Shown: in pieces, positions 16,801 through 27,248 of the stretch
How the letters are laid out: every line of letters begins with the position of its first letter
Position numbering within the stretch: position 1 is the stretch's first letter
Assembly: GCA_024398995.1 (NCBI GenBank)
Contig: JAKSIE010000007.1
Location: 1 to 64,000, forward strand
Reading direction: 5' to 3'
Source of the DNA: Fibrobacter sp.
GTDB taxonomy: Bacteria; Fibrobacterota; Fibrobacteria; Fibrobacterales; Fibrobacteraceae
Length of the DNA stretch: 64,000 nucleotides
Notes under the pieces: model-generated
Told to the model about the DNA's origin: nothing
Databases searched by the model: none
The model's input: only the letters and a program-made list of their open reading frames with translations
Translations under genes and position numbers: made by a program

Positions 16801-19800
16801 ACCAACGTGAATGAGCCGCCCAAGTTCGATTCTACCAAGTACACCTTCAGCGTCAAGGAACATCAGCCTAAGGAAACTGAAGTTGGCAAGGTTCACGCTA
16901 CTGATGTAGATGCAAAAACAACTCTGTCCTACTCCTTTGCTGGTGGTGCTTTGGTTGACGCCTCCAAGATGTTCTCCATCGATCCGGAAACAGGCTTGAT
17001 TGTTACTGCCGGTGAACTAGATTACGAAACAAAGGATTCTTACAGTTTCAAGGTTTATGTCTCTGATAATGATGCTGAAAAGCCTTTGATGGATTCTGTC
17101 CCGGTAACTGTCAAGGTTCTTGATATCAATGAAAGACCATGGGCTGATGATTTGAAGATTACCTTGAGCGAAGACGCTGCAGTTGATTCTGTTTTTGGTT
17201 CCGTTATTGGCCATGATCTGGATGCTGATACCAACAAGCTTTCCTTCTCTTGGGTAGACCTCAGTGAAGATGAAGCTAAACTCTTCAAAATTTCCACTGA
17301 TGGTAAGATTTCCTTGCTTGATACCGTGGACTATGAAACCAAGAAGTCCTATGAACTGACCGTGAAGGTTGTTGATAATGGTAAGCCCGGCTTGGATTCT
17401 ACCGCCAAGGTTTATATTACCGTGATCAATGTGAATGAACCTCCCGAAGTTGCTGATCTTGAAATCACTATTCCGGAAAACACTCCTGATATGGAACAAA
17501 TCGGAGCCTTTGTGGTGAAGGATCCGGAAAATGGCAAGGAATTTGAATTTGTCACCCTCACAGGAACTCCGAATAAAGATGATATTTTTGTTGATGATGT
17601 AACAGGTGATGTTTATGTTGCTGGAAATTTGGATTACGAAACCAAGCCTGAGTATGTGTATACAGTAAGAGTTTACGATTACGATCAGCCGAGGCAGAGT
17701 ACTACTGCGAAGCTTATCGTCCATGTGACCAACGTGAATGAACCTCCGAAGTTTGACAGAAAGAAGAGAATTTTCAGCATCAAGGAATTGAATGAGGCAA
17801 ACGCTCTTGTTGGTACAGTCATTGCTTCTGATGAAGACGGCGACAAGCTGGAATACTCCATTGTTGCAGATACTAGCGGCCTCTTCAGCATGGACAAAAA
17901 TGACGGTAAAATTCGGGTGCCCGTGAAGGATACTTTGGATTATGAAATCGTAGATGGTGGTGAAACCCCTCCTGTTTACTATGTCAAGGTCAAGGTTTCC
18001 GATGGCGTTCTGTGGGATACCATGACGGTGCGCATTAATGTTCTCGATGTCAATGAACCGCCTCATTTGGAAAATACATCATTTGATGTTCTTGAACAAA
18101 AGAAATATTCCTTTGGAACTCTTGTTGGCAATGATGTTGACTATGGCGATAACGAAATCTTGAGCTATAGAATTCTCACTGAAACAGATGAAGAGAAGGC
18201 TGTTGCTAAGTTGTTCAATGTGTCCGCCAATGGCGTCGTAAGTACCACGGCTGAATTGAATTTTGAGGATCTAGAGGCTCAGGACTTTAAGTACACCTTT
18301 AGGGTTGAGGTTTCTGATGGTGATCTCGACCTTGGCTTCCTTGCTGATACAGCTACAATCACCATTAATGTGATTGATGTTAATGAAACTCCGAAGGTTT
18401 ATAACCATACATTCAAGGTTTCTGAAATGGCTAAAGCCAGGACCTCTGTTGGTTCAATTACCAAGTGGGAGGACCCGGATCTTGATGGTACTGATAATCA
18501 TGCGGTGACTTTCAGCATATCCGATACAATTGTCGGTGGTGTTCAGACCGACGCTACCAAGAACTTCGTAATTAACTCCACAACAGGCAAGATTACTGTT
18601 GCTCAAGGTGCTGTGTTTGATTACGAAACAGTTAGCAAGGTGTACTATCTTAAGGTCACTGTTAAGGACCATGGCGATCCCTCTTTGAGCGCCTCTGCCT
18701 TGGTGACTATCAATGTTGTTGATGAACCGGAACCGCCGGAAATTGAAAACAAGACTCCGAATTTTACTGTGGAAGAAAATTCTCCGGTAGATACTGAAAT
18801 TGGAAAAATCGTTGTTCATGACAAGGATGAAAATGAGTCCTTTATGTTCAGCTTGATTGATACTAGTGGTTTCTTCAAAATCTCTTACGTTGATAGTATC
18901 GCTACAATTAAGGTTAGGAGCGGTGCAAAATTGGACTATGAAAATGTCGCAAAGTATGAAGTAAAGGTTGTTGTCCAAGACAAGGATAGTGAAACTGATA
19001 CAGCCGTGGTGACCATTGACGTTATTGACGTGAACGAAAAGCCCACCATGGAAGAACAGTTCTTTGAACTGTTTGAAAACAGCGGCGCAAATTACAAGCT
19101 GGATGGAACTATCCAATCTGGTGACTTGGATACCGCCTCTGCATTCACCAAGAACTTCTACGAAGGTGTGGGTGGCGATACCGCTCTGTTCACCGTGAAC
19201 AGCCGTGGCGAAATCTTTGCCAACTACGACATGGACTACGAAGAATACAAGGCCAAGAACAAGACCACCTTTGTTGTGAAGGTTAAGGTTCAGGACCAGA
19301 AGATCGATACTCTGTTCGTTGTTGAAAATATCCACATCGACCTGAAGAACGTCAATGAAAATCCGGAAGTTCTCACAGACACCCTGTATGCTTCCGAAGA
19401 TGCCAAGGCTGGTACCGAGATTGGTTTGCTGGACGCCAAGGATCCGGATGGCCCGACCACCTTCACTTACACCTTGGTTCGTGCCTCTAGGCAGTTCGAT
19501 GTGGATCCTGATGGTTCTGTGACTGTTAAGACAGACGACATTCTGGACTACGAAACCAAGGATCATGCGTACACTATTTATGTGAACGTTCAGGATGCTG
19601 ATGGCGGAGTCTCTGAAACCAAGCCTGTGGTTATCATCGTTTCCGACGTAAACGAACCGCCGACTCTGCGTGATACTACCATCTACATTCGTGAAGATGC
19701 TTCTGTGGATACGATCTTCGCTAAGATCTTCGGCTCTGATCCGGATATCTTCACCGAAGAATTTAACCAGCTGTCTTACGAATTGCTCTCAGCCAAGGAC

Positions 19801-22023
19801 ACCTTCGACATTCTGCCCGATGGTTCTGTAAAGCTGCTGCGTCGCCTGGACTACGAAGCTGATTCCCTGTATGAACGTGTTGTCCGCGTTACCGACGGTA
19901 CCTTCTTTGATACAGCAAACGTAATCATCAAGGTGGTTGACGTGATTGAATCTACTGTGGTAGAAATCGTTAAGGTGGACGACCCTGATTCTACCTGGAA
20001 TTACCCGGATACCATTTTCACCAACATTCCGAACAAGTCCATAGACTGGTTGCGTGAAGACAAGATCTTTAACTTCGACACAACCTTGGTTGAAGGTCCC
20101 AATGTCATCAAGAGATGCTACTGGAATCGTACCAAGAATTATGAAGGCTGCGACAGCGTTATTATCTATTACAGCAACGCAACGCCAGTTGTCAAGATCT
20201 ATAGCGATCCTGCAGATGTCTCCGCCGATAACGTTTACACCATCGTTGAGGATGTTGATGCTGCTGATACTAACTACTATGTGAACTCCACTGAAAAGAA
20301 GATTACCGTTTCTGTGACGGATACTGCTGCCGGTGTCAAGAAGAAGTTTGATATCAACCTTGAACTGGATACGGTCGGCGTTCCGGAAAAGACTCTGAAT
20401 ACAGTAAACGAAATCACCAAGGAAAAGGTAACTCTCCGTGACGGTAGCGACGTGGAAGTGGTCAAGACTCCGGTTAACGGTGAAAAGATTGTTGTCTCCT
20501 ACATGGATACTGTAACTGTCAATGGTGAACCGATGGTAGTGAAGGTTTCTTACGATACCGACTCCAAGGGCAATGAAACCAAGGTCGCCGTAATCAATGA
20601 GAAGGGTAAGGTGGATTCCATTCAGGTGATCACTGTTACCTACACCACATTGATTGATGGCAAGGAAATGATGGTTTCCTATAAGGCTGATGCTATTACC
20701 GGTGAAGTGCTGAACACTACCGCTGGCGGCCAGTTGACCAAGGCTGACAACAACAACGATGTTGCAACCGCCCAGGATGCTGTGGGTACCTTCTCCGTAT
20801 CTTACAACTACGTGGACCATGGCAATGCTGTTACTGTGAATTATGTTGTTGATGAAAAGGGTGAGATTGTGACCAACGAAGATGGCGACATCGGTTACTC
20901 CGTATCTTACTCCTACACCAACAAGTTCGGTAACACTGCAACGAAGTCCGTGTTCATCGTTCTTGATACGGTTGGTCCCAAGGTTGAAATTCTCTATCCT
21001 GTGAAGGGTAAGAAGACTGAGGTGGTTACTTCCAACTTCATCAACGTGAAGTGGACCGTCAATGGTGAAAAGCAGGATACCCTGACTACCCAGGGCCTTG
21101 AAAAGGGGCTGAACGCCATTGTCCGCTTCTACCGTGACAAGGCTGGCAACGAAGCTTCTGATACCGTATTCGTCTACATGAAGAACGGCAAGAACATCGA
21201 AATTGCTGTGGAACAGCCGGTTACCGAAATTACCCGCGAAAAGGTTGAGGAATACTACTCCAAGAATGAACCTGTGGAAGGTCAGACATTTGCTGTTAGC
21301 ATCATGAACCCCACCTCTGGTCAGGAATACGAAACCCAGAGAGGCGGAAAGAACATTAAGGATGAAGCCGATACTAAGGGCAGCGGCGACGCTCCGTATC
21401 CTGGCTTGGAAGGCCATCTCGGTCCTACCTTGGCTTTGGATATCAAGCTGCCTGTAGTTCGCCAGACTAACGAAAATGCTCAGATGGACGGCTTGTCCAC
21501 CGGTACTATCAGCGGTCTTGCTACCTTAGACGATATCGTGAACTCCGAAGGCCTTATCTCCCTGGATGGTGTGGACGCCAACAACGGCGAAAAGCTCACC
21601 GTGGATGAATACGTGAAGGAATACTGCGTTGAAGGTTTCAATGTGGGCTCCGATCTTAGTAGGGAAAACCTGTACTACACCAAGGCTAACGTGAAGATTT
21701 GGGTTTACACCACTACGGGCGAATTCGTCAACTACTACAACTTCAACCAGAAGCTCAACGATCCTGACTACACCAACGAAGCTGGTATGACAAGGTTGTT
21801 CTTCGAAATGAAGCCCGATGCAAATGGCGACGTTCGTAACGATGCTGGTCGACTGATTGGTACTGGATCTTACATTTACAAGGTCGAAGTCAAGATCCGC
21901 TCCGAACTGAAGTGCTCCTTGCCGCCGGTTATGGATGCCTCCAGCCCGAAGAAGGGTGACGTCATCCGTAACGACGAAGACTTGCTGAAGTCCTTCGGTT
22001 ACAAGCGTCCGGCACTGAAGTAA
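13843..22023 (+). CDS. Giant secreted cadherin-repeat protein
   Basis: 2726 residues. GGAGATGG precedes the ATG. Signal peptide about 1-28 (VLAFAVPSLAA). Residues about 30-370 form a beta-rich head with repeated strand phrases (GDIQINGG, IQGTFISSGTISVKQQLTLAGQLLAKKLLIAANFDG). About 375-505 read as a Calx-beta-type domain (DDILLENEEYFYIRIFDVAGA...LLIVDDD). From about 630 to 2060 there are roughly 13 cadherin-like repeats of about 95-110 residues, each with LDYET near the middle and ending in DVNEPP or a variant, the calcium-binding linker. Then further Ig-like segments and a C-terminal FlgD/secretion-type fold (ANVKIWVYTTTGEFVNYY...GTGSYIYKVEVK). Likely cell-surface adhesin or matrix protein, calcium-stiffened; partner unknown. 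Confidence 0.85.
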   Translation: MLVGKNLIKKLVGSLATVLAFAVPSLAADVRPLYFEGISEDLKVQQDFWDSLMQFKMYGAEGIEFVEGGNIHITDTLGRFGTSRGDFVIIGDNNEVGGPILVGGDIQINGGGKDVFMTGPTRVSKSIIVKNNQLNSVGQNFFHGPTCVSGSVSSAFSDGVAPQNQFFGTNYASCPDSVPNFMDGLKVPSSPDAVPAGKPVLSDINESNKVFNIDIPAETPGDSGLYDIYINNITLTNQGALAIRMPEGGRLTRIFVNSLSIGSQSTIQVYYKNKTGENGGYTAVENEKYAGDLLFYVNSDLNLTARDNGKTIQGTFISSGTISVKQQLTLAGQLLAKKLLIAANFDGSSFFFKSFDSQTFKVPETSVLDTLYESKIWDNVEQRIDVRLTGAPSNPVTFHYCFVFPGKADADMSTGNFEASEEDIYTSNVPLCNRGGTPGSARFLAGRDTLENPITLKIKDDILLENEEYFYIRIFDVAGARVSKDSLVTSMDFKLLIVDDDKTPVCHDTTITIQEDEPFYLVGADAIGVPYNYVPAYAHDGKTLLTTYYQVPILETPEHGLYINGEAVKADSIKYRPIPQNILPSALYTPGKNEYSVAGGHYDSLVFAIEINSIDGKRGTYSDPCKMYIDVTPVNDKPVLNDTTITIRENTPVDSVILQLVAFDVENDKLIYSIDSGATTLFDLKGAVNDSLYVKAKLDYETAQQHVLKVIVTEKRTDGQPALKDTAYVTIKLIDENEEPKFDKSSYEFTVREHAPYDSIFGTIHAIDPDSIAVDGSFNKIRYTYKLETPAKEDGAFWLSDLTGNFAAGDTATKNSDSLNYEKTDKYVLWAYATDAKGLYDSAKVTIIVEDINEDPSFEQDKFYYKEHFVKVPEITENGDLLTFNFSDPDIKSAWATNGFHKLQLKLLDCTLDACNLGNAKEIDANVSSIFSVKMNADSTSGVLSLVKASALDYETDSTYNMMVEVRDNVGSAPSLVDTIMIRVRVTNVNEPPKFDSTKYTFSVKEHQPKETEVGKVHATDVDAKTTLSYSFAGGALVDASKMFSIDPETGLIVTAGELDYETKDSYSFKVYVSDNDAEKPLMDSVPVTVKVLDINERPWADDLKITLSEDAAVDSVFGSVIGHDLDADTNKLSFSWVDLSEDEAKLFKISTDGKISLLDTVDYETKKSYELTVKVVDNGKPGLDSTAKVYITVINVNEPPEVADLEITIPENTPDMEQIGAFVVKDPENGKEFEFVTLTGTPNKDDIFVDDVTGDVYVAGNLDYETKPEYVYTVRVYDYDQPRQSTTAKLIVHVTNVNEPPKFDRKKRIFSIKELNEANALVGTVIASDEDGDKLEYSIVADTSGLFSMDKNDGKIRVPVKDTLDYEIVDGGETPPVYYVKVKVSDGVLWDTMTVRINVLDVNEPPHLENTSFDVLEQKKYSFGTLVGNDVDYGDNEILSYRILTETDEEKAVAKLFNVSANGVVSTTAELNFEDLEAQDFKYTFRVEVSDGDLDLGFLADTATITINVIDVNETPKVYNHTFKVSEMAKARTSVGSITKWEDPDLDGTDNHAVTFSISDTIVGGVQTDATKNFVINSTTGKITVAQGAVFDYETVSKVYYLKVTVKDHGDPSLSASALVTINVVDEPEPPEIENKTPNFTVEENSPVDTEIGKIVVHDKDENESFMFSLIDTSGFFKISYVDSIATIKVRSGAKLDYENVAKYEVKVVVQDKDSETDTAVVTIDVIDVNEKPTMEEQFFELFENSGANYKLDGTIQSGDLDTASAFTKNFYEGVGGDTALFTVNSRGEIFANYDMDYEEYKAKNKTTFVVKVKVQDQKIDTLFVVENIHIDLKNVNENPEVLTDTLYASEDAKAGTEIGLLDAKDPDGPTTFTYTLVRASRQFDVDPDGSVTVKTDDILDYETKDHAYTIYVNVQDADGGVSETKPVVIIVSDVNEPPTLRDTTIYIREDASVDTIFAKIFGSDPDIFTEEFNQLSYELLSAKDTFDILPDGSVKLLRRLDYEADSLYERVVRVTDGTFFDTANVIIKVVDVIESTVVEIVKVDDPDSTWNYPDTIFTNIPNKSIDWLREDKIFNFDTTLVEGPNVIKRCYWNRTKNYEGCDSVIIYYSNATPVVKIYSDPADVSADNVYTIVEDVDAADTNYYVNSTEKKITVSVTDTAAGVKKKFDINLELDTVGVPEKTLNTVNEITKEKVTLRDGSDVEVVKTPVNGEKIVVSYMDTVTVNGEPMVVKVSYDTDSKGNETKVAVINEKGKVDSIQVITVTYTTLIDGKEMMVSYKADAITGEVLNTTAGGQLTKADNNNDVATAQDAVGTFSVSYNYVDHGNAVTVNYVVDEKGEIVTNEDGDIGYSVSYSYTNKFGNTATKSVFIVLDTVGPKVEILYPVKGKKTEVVTSNFINVKWTVNGEKQDTLTTQGLEKGLNAIVRFYRDKAGNEASDTVFVYMKNGKNIEIAVEQPVTEITREKVEEYYSKNEPVEGQTFAVSIMNPTSGQEYETQRGGKNIKDEADTKGSGDAPYPGLEGHLGPTLALDIKLPVVRQTNENAQMDGLSTGTISGLATLDDIVNSEGLISLDGVDANNGEKLTVDEYVKEYCVEGFNVGSDLSRENLYYTKANVKIWVYTTTGEFVNYYNFNQKLNDPDYTNEAGMTRLFFEMKPDANGDVRNDAGRLIGTGSYIYKVEVKIRSELKCSLPPVMDASSPKKGDVIRNDEDLLKSFGYKRPALK

Positions 22024-22037
22024 GAAAAATAAAGATT

Positions 22038-22076
22038 CAACTAAAGGACCTGCTGAATGGCGGGTCCTTTTTATTA
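22038..22076 (+). terminator. Terminator of the cadherin gene
   Basis: AAGGACCTGC/GCGGGTCCTT stem with a TGAATG loop and a T-rich tail. Confidence 0.8.
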
Positions 22077-22101
22077 TTATTGAATAAAAAGTGAGGTACT
22101 T

Positions 22102-22428
22102 ATGGGAATTGAAGAACGCTCCACTCTGGTGTATTCTACGGGTGTAGGACGCATTAAGCCGGAAAAGCCCAAGGCAGAACGCCCCCAGGGCGATGGCGTG
22201 GTTAGGATTCAGCTGAAGCGCCTTGGCGGCGGTAAGATGGCTAGTGTGGTCACAGGAGTGCCTCTGGATGAAGACGAACTGAAGGAACTGGGCCGCGAAC
22301 TGAAGCAGAAGTGCGGCGTAGGTGGTTCTGTCAAGGATTTTACCATCGAAATTCAGGGCGATAAGCGCAATATTCTCAAAGCGGAACTGGAAAAAAGGGG
22401 CTACGTGGTCAAATTGGCTGGTGGTTAA
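22102..22428 (+). CDS. yciH: SUI1/eIF1-like translation factor YciH
   Basis: 108 residues. Bacterial homolog of eIF1, thought to monitor initiation codon choice on the 30S subunit. C-terminal SUI1 core: GVPLDEDELKELGRELKQKCGVGGSVKDFTIEIQGDKR, which includes the conserved C-G-x-G-G-x-V-K motif. The N-terminal 30 residues are a loose basic arm (RIKPEKPKAERP). GAGG upstream of ATG. It stands between two surface-protein genes but is itself cytoplasmic. Confidence 0.9.
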   Translation: MGIEERSTLVYSTGVGRIKPEKPKAERPQGDGVVRIQLKRLGGGKMASVVTGVPLDEDELKELGRELKQKCGVGGSVKDFTIEIQGDKRNILKAELEKRGYVVKLAGG

Positions 22429-22539
22429 GGCTTCGGCCCTTATTTGGGGTTGATTTATATCACCAAGGTGAAAATTATGCCCCTTTTCCTACGAAAAAAG
22501 CGTATTTTCGTTAATGTGAATAAAAGAAGTCGAGGTCCT

Positions 22540-24162
22540 ATGTTCGGCAAAATCCCTGTTCTCCGTGTCGCAGCTGTTTTAGCTCTTGTCCCGTCGCTTG
22601 CCTTCTCTGCCGCCGCTGCAGGTAAGGTCCGTTCTGCTTTGGGCTCTGTTGACCGCATGAAGGCCAAGCAGAAGGATTGGACCGCACTTCGTGTGGGCGC
22701 GAGCATTTTCCAGTCCGACAAGGTCCGTACTGGTACTGAATCCGAAGTGATTTTCGGCTTGCCCGATGGCAGCACCATTACCATTGCAGAAAACGCAGAA
22801 GTGGAAATGGCAAACCTTTTGGAACCCAACGGCAACGGTGGCTTTGAAACCCGGCTTGACATTAAGAAGGGCCACATCAATTTCGCCGTTCATAAGCTCC
22901 AGGACAAGAATTCCAAGTTCCTCTTTAAGACCGGAACTGCAACTGCATCTATCCGTGGTACGGAAGGCTATGTGGGCGGTGAAGGTGTATTCTTTGCTGG
23001 CTTGAAGACTGGTAAGCTGGAAATTACTCCCGAAGGCAAGTCCGAACCTGTTTCCATCGTCGCTGGCGAAACGACTTTCGGTTCTGACTCCCTGGTGGTG
23101 GTCAAGCTGGCTTCCTCCGGTAATGCCCGCTTCGCCAAGCGTCTCGAAAAGATCTTGGCCGAAAAGAAGCCTATCCAGGAACTCGTGGCCGAAGTCCAGA
23201 AGGCAGACTCTGCTTTCCAGGAAGTCCTGAAGTCCGAGGCCGAGCAGGCCGCAGCCGCCGTTCCGATGAACAACTTCTCGATCTCCACGATTTCTCCGGT
23301 TGAGATCTGCGACAAGGGCCTGATGGTAGAAGGTTTCTACAGAACTAATGATGAAACTGCAACATTGGTCTTGAATATTGCCGGTAGATACCAGTCCGAC
23401 AACTTGATTCATATGGCCGATGGCAATGTCCATTCTTTTGCACACAAGGTTGTCCTTAATGACGAAAATGGTCTCTGGACAGCAAACAACGCAAAGATGG
23501 TTCTTACTGGCAAGGGTATAAACGTGTCCAAGTCCATTGACCTTCACGTGAACAAGGCCTGTCTCGAAGTGAACACGAGGGTTCCTTCTGTCGTTATTCC
23601 TTCTTACGACTCCCTGCGCTGTGTCGCAAACCTTTCTATTGGCGATATGCAGGGCGACGCAGGTATTCTCTCCATCTTCTCCGATGGAGCTCAGATTACT
23701 GAAGATGCAATTGTCCGTAACATCCAGCAGAGAGTCAAGCTGAAGAACGGCATCCATGAATATCTTTTCAAGATGGAAGATCAGGCTGGCAACATGGCTG
23801 AACTTGAAAAGACTATGGGCTGTTTCCCGGCCAAGCGGTTCAATGTGGATATTGTTGGCCCGGCTAGGGAATCCCATGCCATTCCGCCTGGCAATCCGAT
23901 TCAGGGTGGCAATAGCCCGCTATACAAGACTTTGCAATTCAAGATTCGCACTCCCGAAAATGAGCCCAGCCATTTGTACAAGGTTCTTGTAAAGCAGAAC
24001 GGAAAAATTATTTTGCAAGAGACCTTGTCTCAAATCCAGAATATGGATTACCAGGTTCCATTGGAACTGGGTCGCGGAGCGACTTATGTGATCGATATCG
24101 AAGTCACTCATAAGAGCGGTTACAAGGTTAAGGCCAAAAAGGTTTATGAGGTTAATGAATGA
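22540..24162 (+). CDS. FecR-domain periplasmic protein
   Basis: 540 residues. GAGG lies before the ATG at 22540, followed by signal peptide MFGKIPVLRVAAVLALVPSL...; the longer frame from 22444 adds a basic stretch without support. FecR domain about residues 25-190: VRTGTESEVIFGLPDGSTITIAENAEVEM and ATASIRGTEGYVGGEGVFF match the family. A helical segment (about 195-245) and a two-part beta-rich C-terminus follow. In classic FecR the domain sits on a sigma regulator; here there is no transmembrane or sigma partner, so a structural or scaffold role in the envelope is more likely. Its stop overlaps the next start by 4 bases (ATGA), so the two are translationally coupled. Confidence 0.8.
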   Translation: MFGKIPVLRVAAVLALVPSLAFSAAAAGKVRSALGSVDRMKAKQKDWTALRVGASIFQSDKVRTGTESEVIFGLPDGSTITIAENAEVEMANLLEPNGNGGFETRLDIKKGHINFAVHKLQDKNSKFLFKTGTATASIRGTEGYVGGEGVFFAGLKTGKLEITPEGKSEPVSIVAGETTFGSDSLVVVKLASSGNARFAKRLEKILAEKKPIQELVAEVQKADSAFQEVLKSEAEQAAAAVPMNNFSISTISPVEICDKGLMVEGFYRTNDETATLVLNIAGRYQSDNLIHMADGNVHSFAHKVVLNDENGLWTANNAKMVLTGKGINVSKSIDLHVNKACLEVNTRVPSVVIPSYDSLRCVANLSIGDMQGDAGILSIFSDGAQITEDAIVRNIQQRVKLKNGIHEYLFKMEDQAGNMAELEKTMGCFPAKRFNVDIVGPARESHAIPPGNPIQGGNSPLYKTLQFKIRTPENEPSHLYKVLVKQNGKIILQETLSQIQNMDYQVPLELGRGATYVIDIEVTHKSGYKVKAKKVYEVNE

Positions 24163-27100
24163 GGCTTAGGGTTTGGGCTCTAACAGCAATTTTTATGGCA
24201 CTCCACGTGAGTGCTTTTGCTGTTGATAATGGTTCTGAATTGGCTGGCGCTGTCTCCGGCTTTTTGAAGAAGAGTAATTCTCCGTTCCATGTGGCAGAGA
24301 CGATTGTGGTTCCCGATGGCAAGGCTCTTGTTGTCGAAGCCGGTGTTGAAGTCCGTTTCGAAGAGGGGGCTGGCCTTGATGTTCGTGGCGGTTCCATGGT
24401 CATCATGGGTGAGGCTAGTAATCCTGTAACATTTACGGGAGCCTCGGGCTTTTGGAACGGTATTTCCATTACAGGCGTGAAGCGTTCTGAAGTTCAGGGC
24501 TTGCAGCTGTCCAATGCCGAATACGGCTTTGTGGTAGAAAGCGGTGCTTTGGAGATTCGTGACGCGGTTCTTGAAAATGTGAAACAGGTGGCTGTCTATG
24601 TTCGCAATGGTTCTGCTGAAATTCAGTGGAGCAAGATCGTGGATAGCAAGAATATCGGTGTGTGGGCAACCCAGAGTGCTGCCGTTAGCATCGATGGATC
24701 GACACTTGATAGAAACCGTATTGCCGTGGTAGCAACCGATGGCTCCGATGTTTCCTTCCAGTCTTCTAAACTTACCAACAATGAGATTGCTCTTGTAGAC
24801 TTTGGCGATAACCACGTCAAGCAGCGCAATACCCTGATTCAGGGTAACAGCAAGGGTATTGTCTCTAAGGAAGTTCCCAGTGCAGAAATGAAGCGCTCCT
24901 TGGATAAGAACGCTGCAGACTTTGATCAGGCTCTTGATAATGTTGTCGTAACCTTGGGCGAGGAACCGCGTAATCCTTATGCTGACGGCATGAAGCTTGT
25001 TACTGTGGTGAAGAGTACCTCTGTGGATTCCACCTGGAAGGTTACCGGTAATGTGGGTGTCGGATTAGGCTATCACGAAGTCCTGACCCATCGTCATCAT
25101 TCCAAGACTCCCTACATTTCTGATAACGATACAATCCTTGATGGTCAGAAGTACACCAACTACTTCCAGATTCCGGGTTTGTTCGCCAACTGGAATGCTA
25201 ACCTGGTTATGGAATCTCCGGATGGTCGAACTTTCGAATTCTCTACGGACATTTCAAACGATACCTGGGATAAGTTTGCTGTTCATAACTTGCAGGCTAT
25301 CTATACGGACCGCTACCAGCGTGCTGCCCTGGGTGATATTGACCTGAATGCGGGTGCTCTTTACTTGGCTGGCATCAACCTGTTTGGTGGCTCTTACGAC
25401 TTGAACATTTTTATTAATTCCCCCAAGGATCCCATGTTCCAGATTTCCGCCTTCGGTGGTGAATATCGTGCTCCTAAGAATGTGGGTGACAAGAACTATG
25501 ACATTTATATGGACCGCGTAGAAGACGGCGAAGCCGAAGCCCAGGAAATGGTTGCTGGAGGCAAAATCCGTTGGAATATGCATTCCCGCTTTAATGGAAC
25601 CTTGGGCTTTATCGGCAGTAAGGATTTTGTCGAAGATCCTCTGCTTCGTGATGGCCTGGACGCAGATGTGAATACTGCTAGCCCCATCCTGACTTCTCGT
25701 AATATGTTTGCGGATGGTAATTGGCTGTTCTTCCCGGGCGATATCAAGCTCAATGGCCAGGTGGCTGTAGGTGCTGCAGATACGGCAAACGTAGGCAAGA
25801 TTCGCTCCATTAATGCAGTCTTTGCCGAAGAGGGCTTGAATTCCTCTAACTTCGCCTTGCTTAACAAGCTGATGAAAAATGAAAAGGAAGTGGACCGATT
25901 GACTCCCGAACAGTTGGAGGGAATCTTTGGTCAGAACGCCCAGTTGACTGATTCTCAGAAACGTGAAAAGTTGAAGCAGGTTTTGTCCAAGGCAAGCGAA
26001 GTTGCCTTAAGCTACAAGGACGAGGATCACAAGCCTGTTCACAAGGAGTTCTGGAACTATGAGCACTGGGCTGTATCTGGCTCCTATGAATGGTCCAGCG
26101 AAAATACCTTTATCGAAGGTTTCTTCCGCTATGTTGGCCGTGAATACTACAGTGCCGGTTCTCCCGATATGTTGCAAAACACCCGTTTGGTCGGTGGTAA
26201 CCTGAAACAGAAAATTAACGATTTCTGGAAGCTGGGCTTTGGCTACACCATGAATGTTGAAAATGCCGCAGACACCAATGGCAACTACAATATCTTCGGC
26301 ATGGGCGAGTTTACTCCGTGGGGATTGTTCTCTGGCGCAGATTCGGATTCCCTAAGAATTCATGAACAGGATCAGGAACGTACGCTGTACATTCACGATG
26401 CCTACTTGAGCAACAACTTCAAGATTAGCAATAAGATTGATTTGTTTGTGAAGTACGCTGTGAATTACAGAACCAGAAGTACGCCCCAGCGCCTTTATGC
26501 GGATTACGCCCTGGAATCCGGTGTGATTAACGATCCTTGGTTCCAAAAGCGCGATGGTGAGACATCCATTAAGATTAACGATTCCACTGAAATTGACTCT
26601 GCGCACTGGGCTCAATACAGCAGCTTACAGTCCGAGGAATACATTGCAACTCAGTTTGATGAACGCCTGTTGAAGCATACTGCGGAACTTGGGGTGACCA
26701 TCAAGCTGCCTAATAATGTTCTTCGCATTGGCGGTATGTGGGTTTACCGCACGGATTTGTCCAAGTTTGTTCAGGATGAATTGATTCAGGACCTGGATCT
26801 GACAAATGAAACCTTCGGTATCCTGGGTTACCATTTCCATGGGGGAGACTTCTTTGAACAGCGCTATCCGCTAACCTTGTTGACGAAGATCAATGATCTT
26901 AGAAACACCCTTTCTGTCATTGCTCGCCACAAGATTTACAACCGCAACGATATGCGCGAATACGAATGGACTCTTACGGATAATTTCAACATGCCCCTTA
27001 AGGATGGTTTCTTGGAACTCTCCTTGAATGGAGCGATTCGCCAGAACCTTCTCAAGTATAAGAGTGGCAGCGACCTGGTAAGGGAAATGGAACTGGATCT

Positions 27101-27248
27101 TGATGGTAACGCATCTATCAGGGTTCATCACACTCCGGCAGTCCGTACCGACTGGACCGTTGGCTATGTATTCAATTATCGTCCTGACGAACGTCATGAT
27201 GATTATCGCGACATTTACGTTAGCGCAGCCTTTAATTACGACTTCTAA
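24159..27248 (+). CDS. Beta-helix passenger with C-terminal outer-membrane barrel
   Basis: 1029 residues with signal peptide [21 protein letters not shown]. Residues about 40-270 are a parallel beta-helix built of short repeats ([43 protein letters not shown]). After a linker (about 275-300) the rest is rich in amphipathic strands ending in an aromatic (last residues VSAAFNYDF), as expected for a large outer-membrane barrel. The layout resembles an autotransporter but the passenger is short and no known transporter domain is evident. Coupled to the FecR-domain gene. I infer a shared role at the outer membrane. Confidence 0.7.
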   Translation: MRLRVWALTAIFMALHVSAFAVDNGSELAGAVSGFLKKSNSPFHVAETIVVPDGKALVVEAGVEVRFEEGAGLDVRGGSMVIMGEASNPVTFTGASGFWNGISITGVKRSEVQGLQLSNAEYGFVVESGALEIRDAVLENVKQVAVYVRNGSAEIQWSKIVDSKNIGVWATQSAAVSIDGSTLDRNRIAVVATDGSDVSFQSSKLTNNEIALVDFGDNHVKQRNTLIQGNSKGIVSKEVPSAEMKRSLDKNAADFDQALDNVVVTLGEEPRNPYADGMKLVTVVKSTSVDSTWKVTGNVGVGLGYHEVLTHRHHSKTPYISDNDTILDGQKYTNYFQIPGLFANWNANLVMESPDGRTFEFSTDISNDTWDKFAVHNLQAIYTDRYQRAALGDIDLNAGALYLAGINLFGGSYDLNIFINSPKDPMFQISAFGGEYRAPKNVGDKNYDIYMDRVEDGEAEAQEMVAGGKIRWNMHSRFNGTLGFIGSKDFVEDPLLRDGLDADVNTASPILTSRNMFADGNWLFFPGDIKLNGQVAVGAADTANVGKIRSINAVFAEEGLNSSNFALLNKLMKNEKEVDRLTPEQLEGIFGQNAQLTDSQKREKLKQVLSKASEVALSYKDEDHKPVHKEFWNYEHWAVSGSYEWSSENTFIEGFFRYVGREYYSAGSPDMLQNTRLVGGNLKQKINDFWKLGFGYTMNVENAADTNGNYNIFGMGEFTPWGLFSGADSDSLRIHEQDQERTLYIHDAYLSNNFKISNKIDLFVKYAVNYRTRSTPQRLYADYALESGVINDPWFQKRDGETSIKINDSTEIDSAHWAQYSSLQSEEYIATQFDERLLKHTAELGVTIKLPNNVLRIGGMWVYRTDLSKFVQDELIQDLDLTNETFGILGYHFHGGDFFEQRYPLTLLTKINDLRNTLSVIARHKIYNRNDMREYEWTLTDNFNMPLKDGFLELSLNGAIRQNLLKYKSGSDLVREMELDLDGNASIRVHHTPAVRTDWTVGYVFNYRPDERHDDYRDIYVSAAFNYDF

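Noticed and set aside
14395-16896. 833-codon open frame on the minus strand
   Set aside because: It lies entirely opposite the cadherin-repeat gene, has no signal, domain or ribosome site, and arises from the repetitive codon pattern of the plus-strand repeats.
19789-21417. 542-codon minus-strand frame
   Set aside because: Same reason: a shadow of the C-terminal third of the cadherin protein.
22579-23877. 432-codon minus-strand frame
   Set aside because: Shadow of the FecR-domain gene.
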